A DNA stretch of 42,320 nt. Source: Flavobacterium sp. UBA7680 (GTDB lineage: Bacteria; Bacteroidota; Bacteroidia; Flavobacteriales; Flavobacteriaceae). Below, piece by piece: positions 42,139 through 42,320 of this stretch. The translations under genes were made by a program, and so were the position numbers. Positions within the stretch are counted from its first letter, which is position 1, and the number at the start of each line of letters is the position of its first letter. The stretch is from assembly GCF_002482975.1 (NCBI RefSeq), contig NZ_DLHA01000015.1, positions 1 to 42,320 of the forward strand, read 5' to 3'. The notes below the pieces were generated by a model, which saw only the letters and a program-made list of their open reading frames with translations, searched no databases and had not been told where the DNA came from.

Positions 42139-42220
42139 TTAGAGAATTGGTAAATTAGATAATTAAAAAGTCTTTGAAGAATTTTCTAATTATCTAATTT
42201 TCAAATTGTCACATTTTTTT
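42139..42220. repeat. Inverted repeat between atpA and atpG
   Basis: GAGAATTGGTAAATTAGATA... (42142-42165) pairs with the reverse complement text at 42187-42210, 21 of 24 positions, and TTTTTTT follows at about 42214-42220. The arm resembles AGAGAATTTGTCAATTTGAT at 33283-33302. It could lower atpG expression or be a repeat insertion. Confidence 0.55.
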
Positions 42221-42229
42221 AATCGACAA

Positions 42230-42320
42230 ATGGCAAATTTAAAGGAAATCCGAAATAGAATTACTTCCGTTTCATCGACGATGCAAATTACATCGGCAAT
42301 GAAAATGGTTTCTGCTGCAA
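42230..42320 (+). CDS. atpG: ATP synthase subunit gamma, start only
   Basis: The first 30 residues, MANLKEIRNRITSVSSTMQI then TSAMKMVSAA, are the N-terminal helix of gamma, the rotor shaft of F1. The characteristic RNRITSVSSTMQITSAMKMV pattern makes the call firm though the gene runs off the window. It follows atpA in the usual F0F1 order after a 91-base gap. The beta and epsilon genes are not in the window and, in Bacteroidetes, often lie elsewhere. Confidence 0.93.
   Translation, partial: MANLKEIRNRITSVSSTMQITSAMKMVSAA

Overview
The window looks like chromosome from a Flavobacterium or a close relative in the Flavobacteriia. The evidence is strong AT bias, repeated TAnnTTTG -7 promoter elements typical of Bacteroidetes, a SprE gliding/type 9 secretion lipoprotein, and several small families confined to Flavobacteriia (DUF6341, DUF6427, DUF6168, DUF6909, DUF5687). 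All identifications rest on reading motifs and on family knowledge; no database search was run.

Region by region. Positions 1-7.6 kb hold housekeeping genes: the start of rnr (minus), a DUF2007 gene, an 0.9-kb AT-rich gap with DnaA-box-like words, rpiB, a DUF1294 gene, tex, tatA, a membrane protein resembling the anchor of an M23 peptidase but without the peptidase, a GH3-type adenylating enzyme and an unknown membrane protein. Positions 7.7-24.7 kb are a surface-polysaccharide locus led by a DUF6909 gene whose C-terminal half looks like a nucleoside phosphorylase. It contains a Wzz-like chain-length protein, a Wzx flippase, a methyltransferase, four glycosyltransferases, two Wzy/WaaL-like polytopic proteins, two paralogous secreted coiled-coil proteins, a UDP-glucuronate decarboxylase (UDP-xylose supply), a polyprenyl-phosphate sugar-1-P transferase and, facing the rest, a CapK-like adenylating enzyme. 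An array of six related palindromes sits between the last two converging genes.

Positions 24.8-34.0 kb return to core functions: purD, DUF6341, DUF6427, upp, a DUF4254/GT9 pair, an unknown small gene, a PaaE-like iron-sulfur flavoreductase, and an ABC exporter (DUF5687 permease plus ATPase). Positions 34.1-42.3 kb run sprE, a bactofilin, atpZ, a DUF6168 gene, then atpB-atpE-atpF-atpH-atpA and the start of atpG. The best promoter in the window, with both TTG and TACCTTTG elements at a 17-base spacing, lies just before atpB.

How the genes work together: the sugar-1-P transferase would start a lipid-linked repeat unit, the glycosyltransferases and methyltransferase would build and modify it, Wzx would flip it, and the Wzy/Wzz-like proteins would polymerise it, probably as O-antigen because no outer-membrane export genes are present. 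The atp cluster would form F0, the stalk and part of F1; the beta and epsilon genes are not in the window. The most unusual signals are the palindrome array, the DnaA-box-like cluster in the first large gap, the phosphorylase-like DUF6909 protein tied to the polysaccharide genes, and several families of dispersed hairpins.
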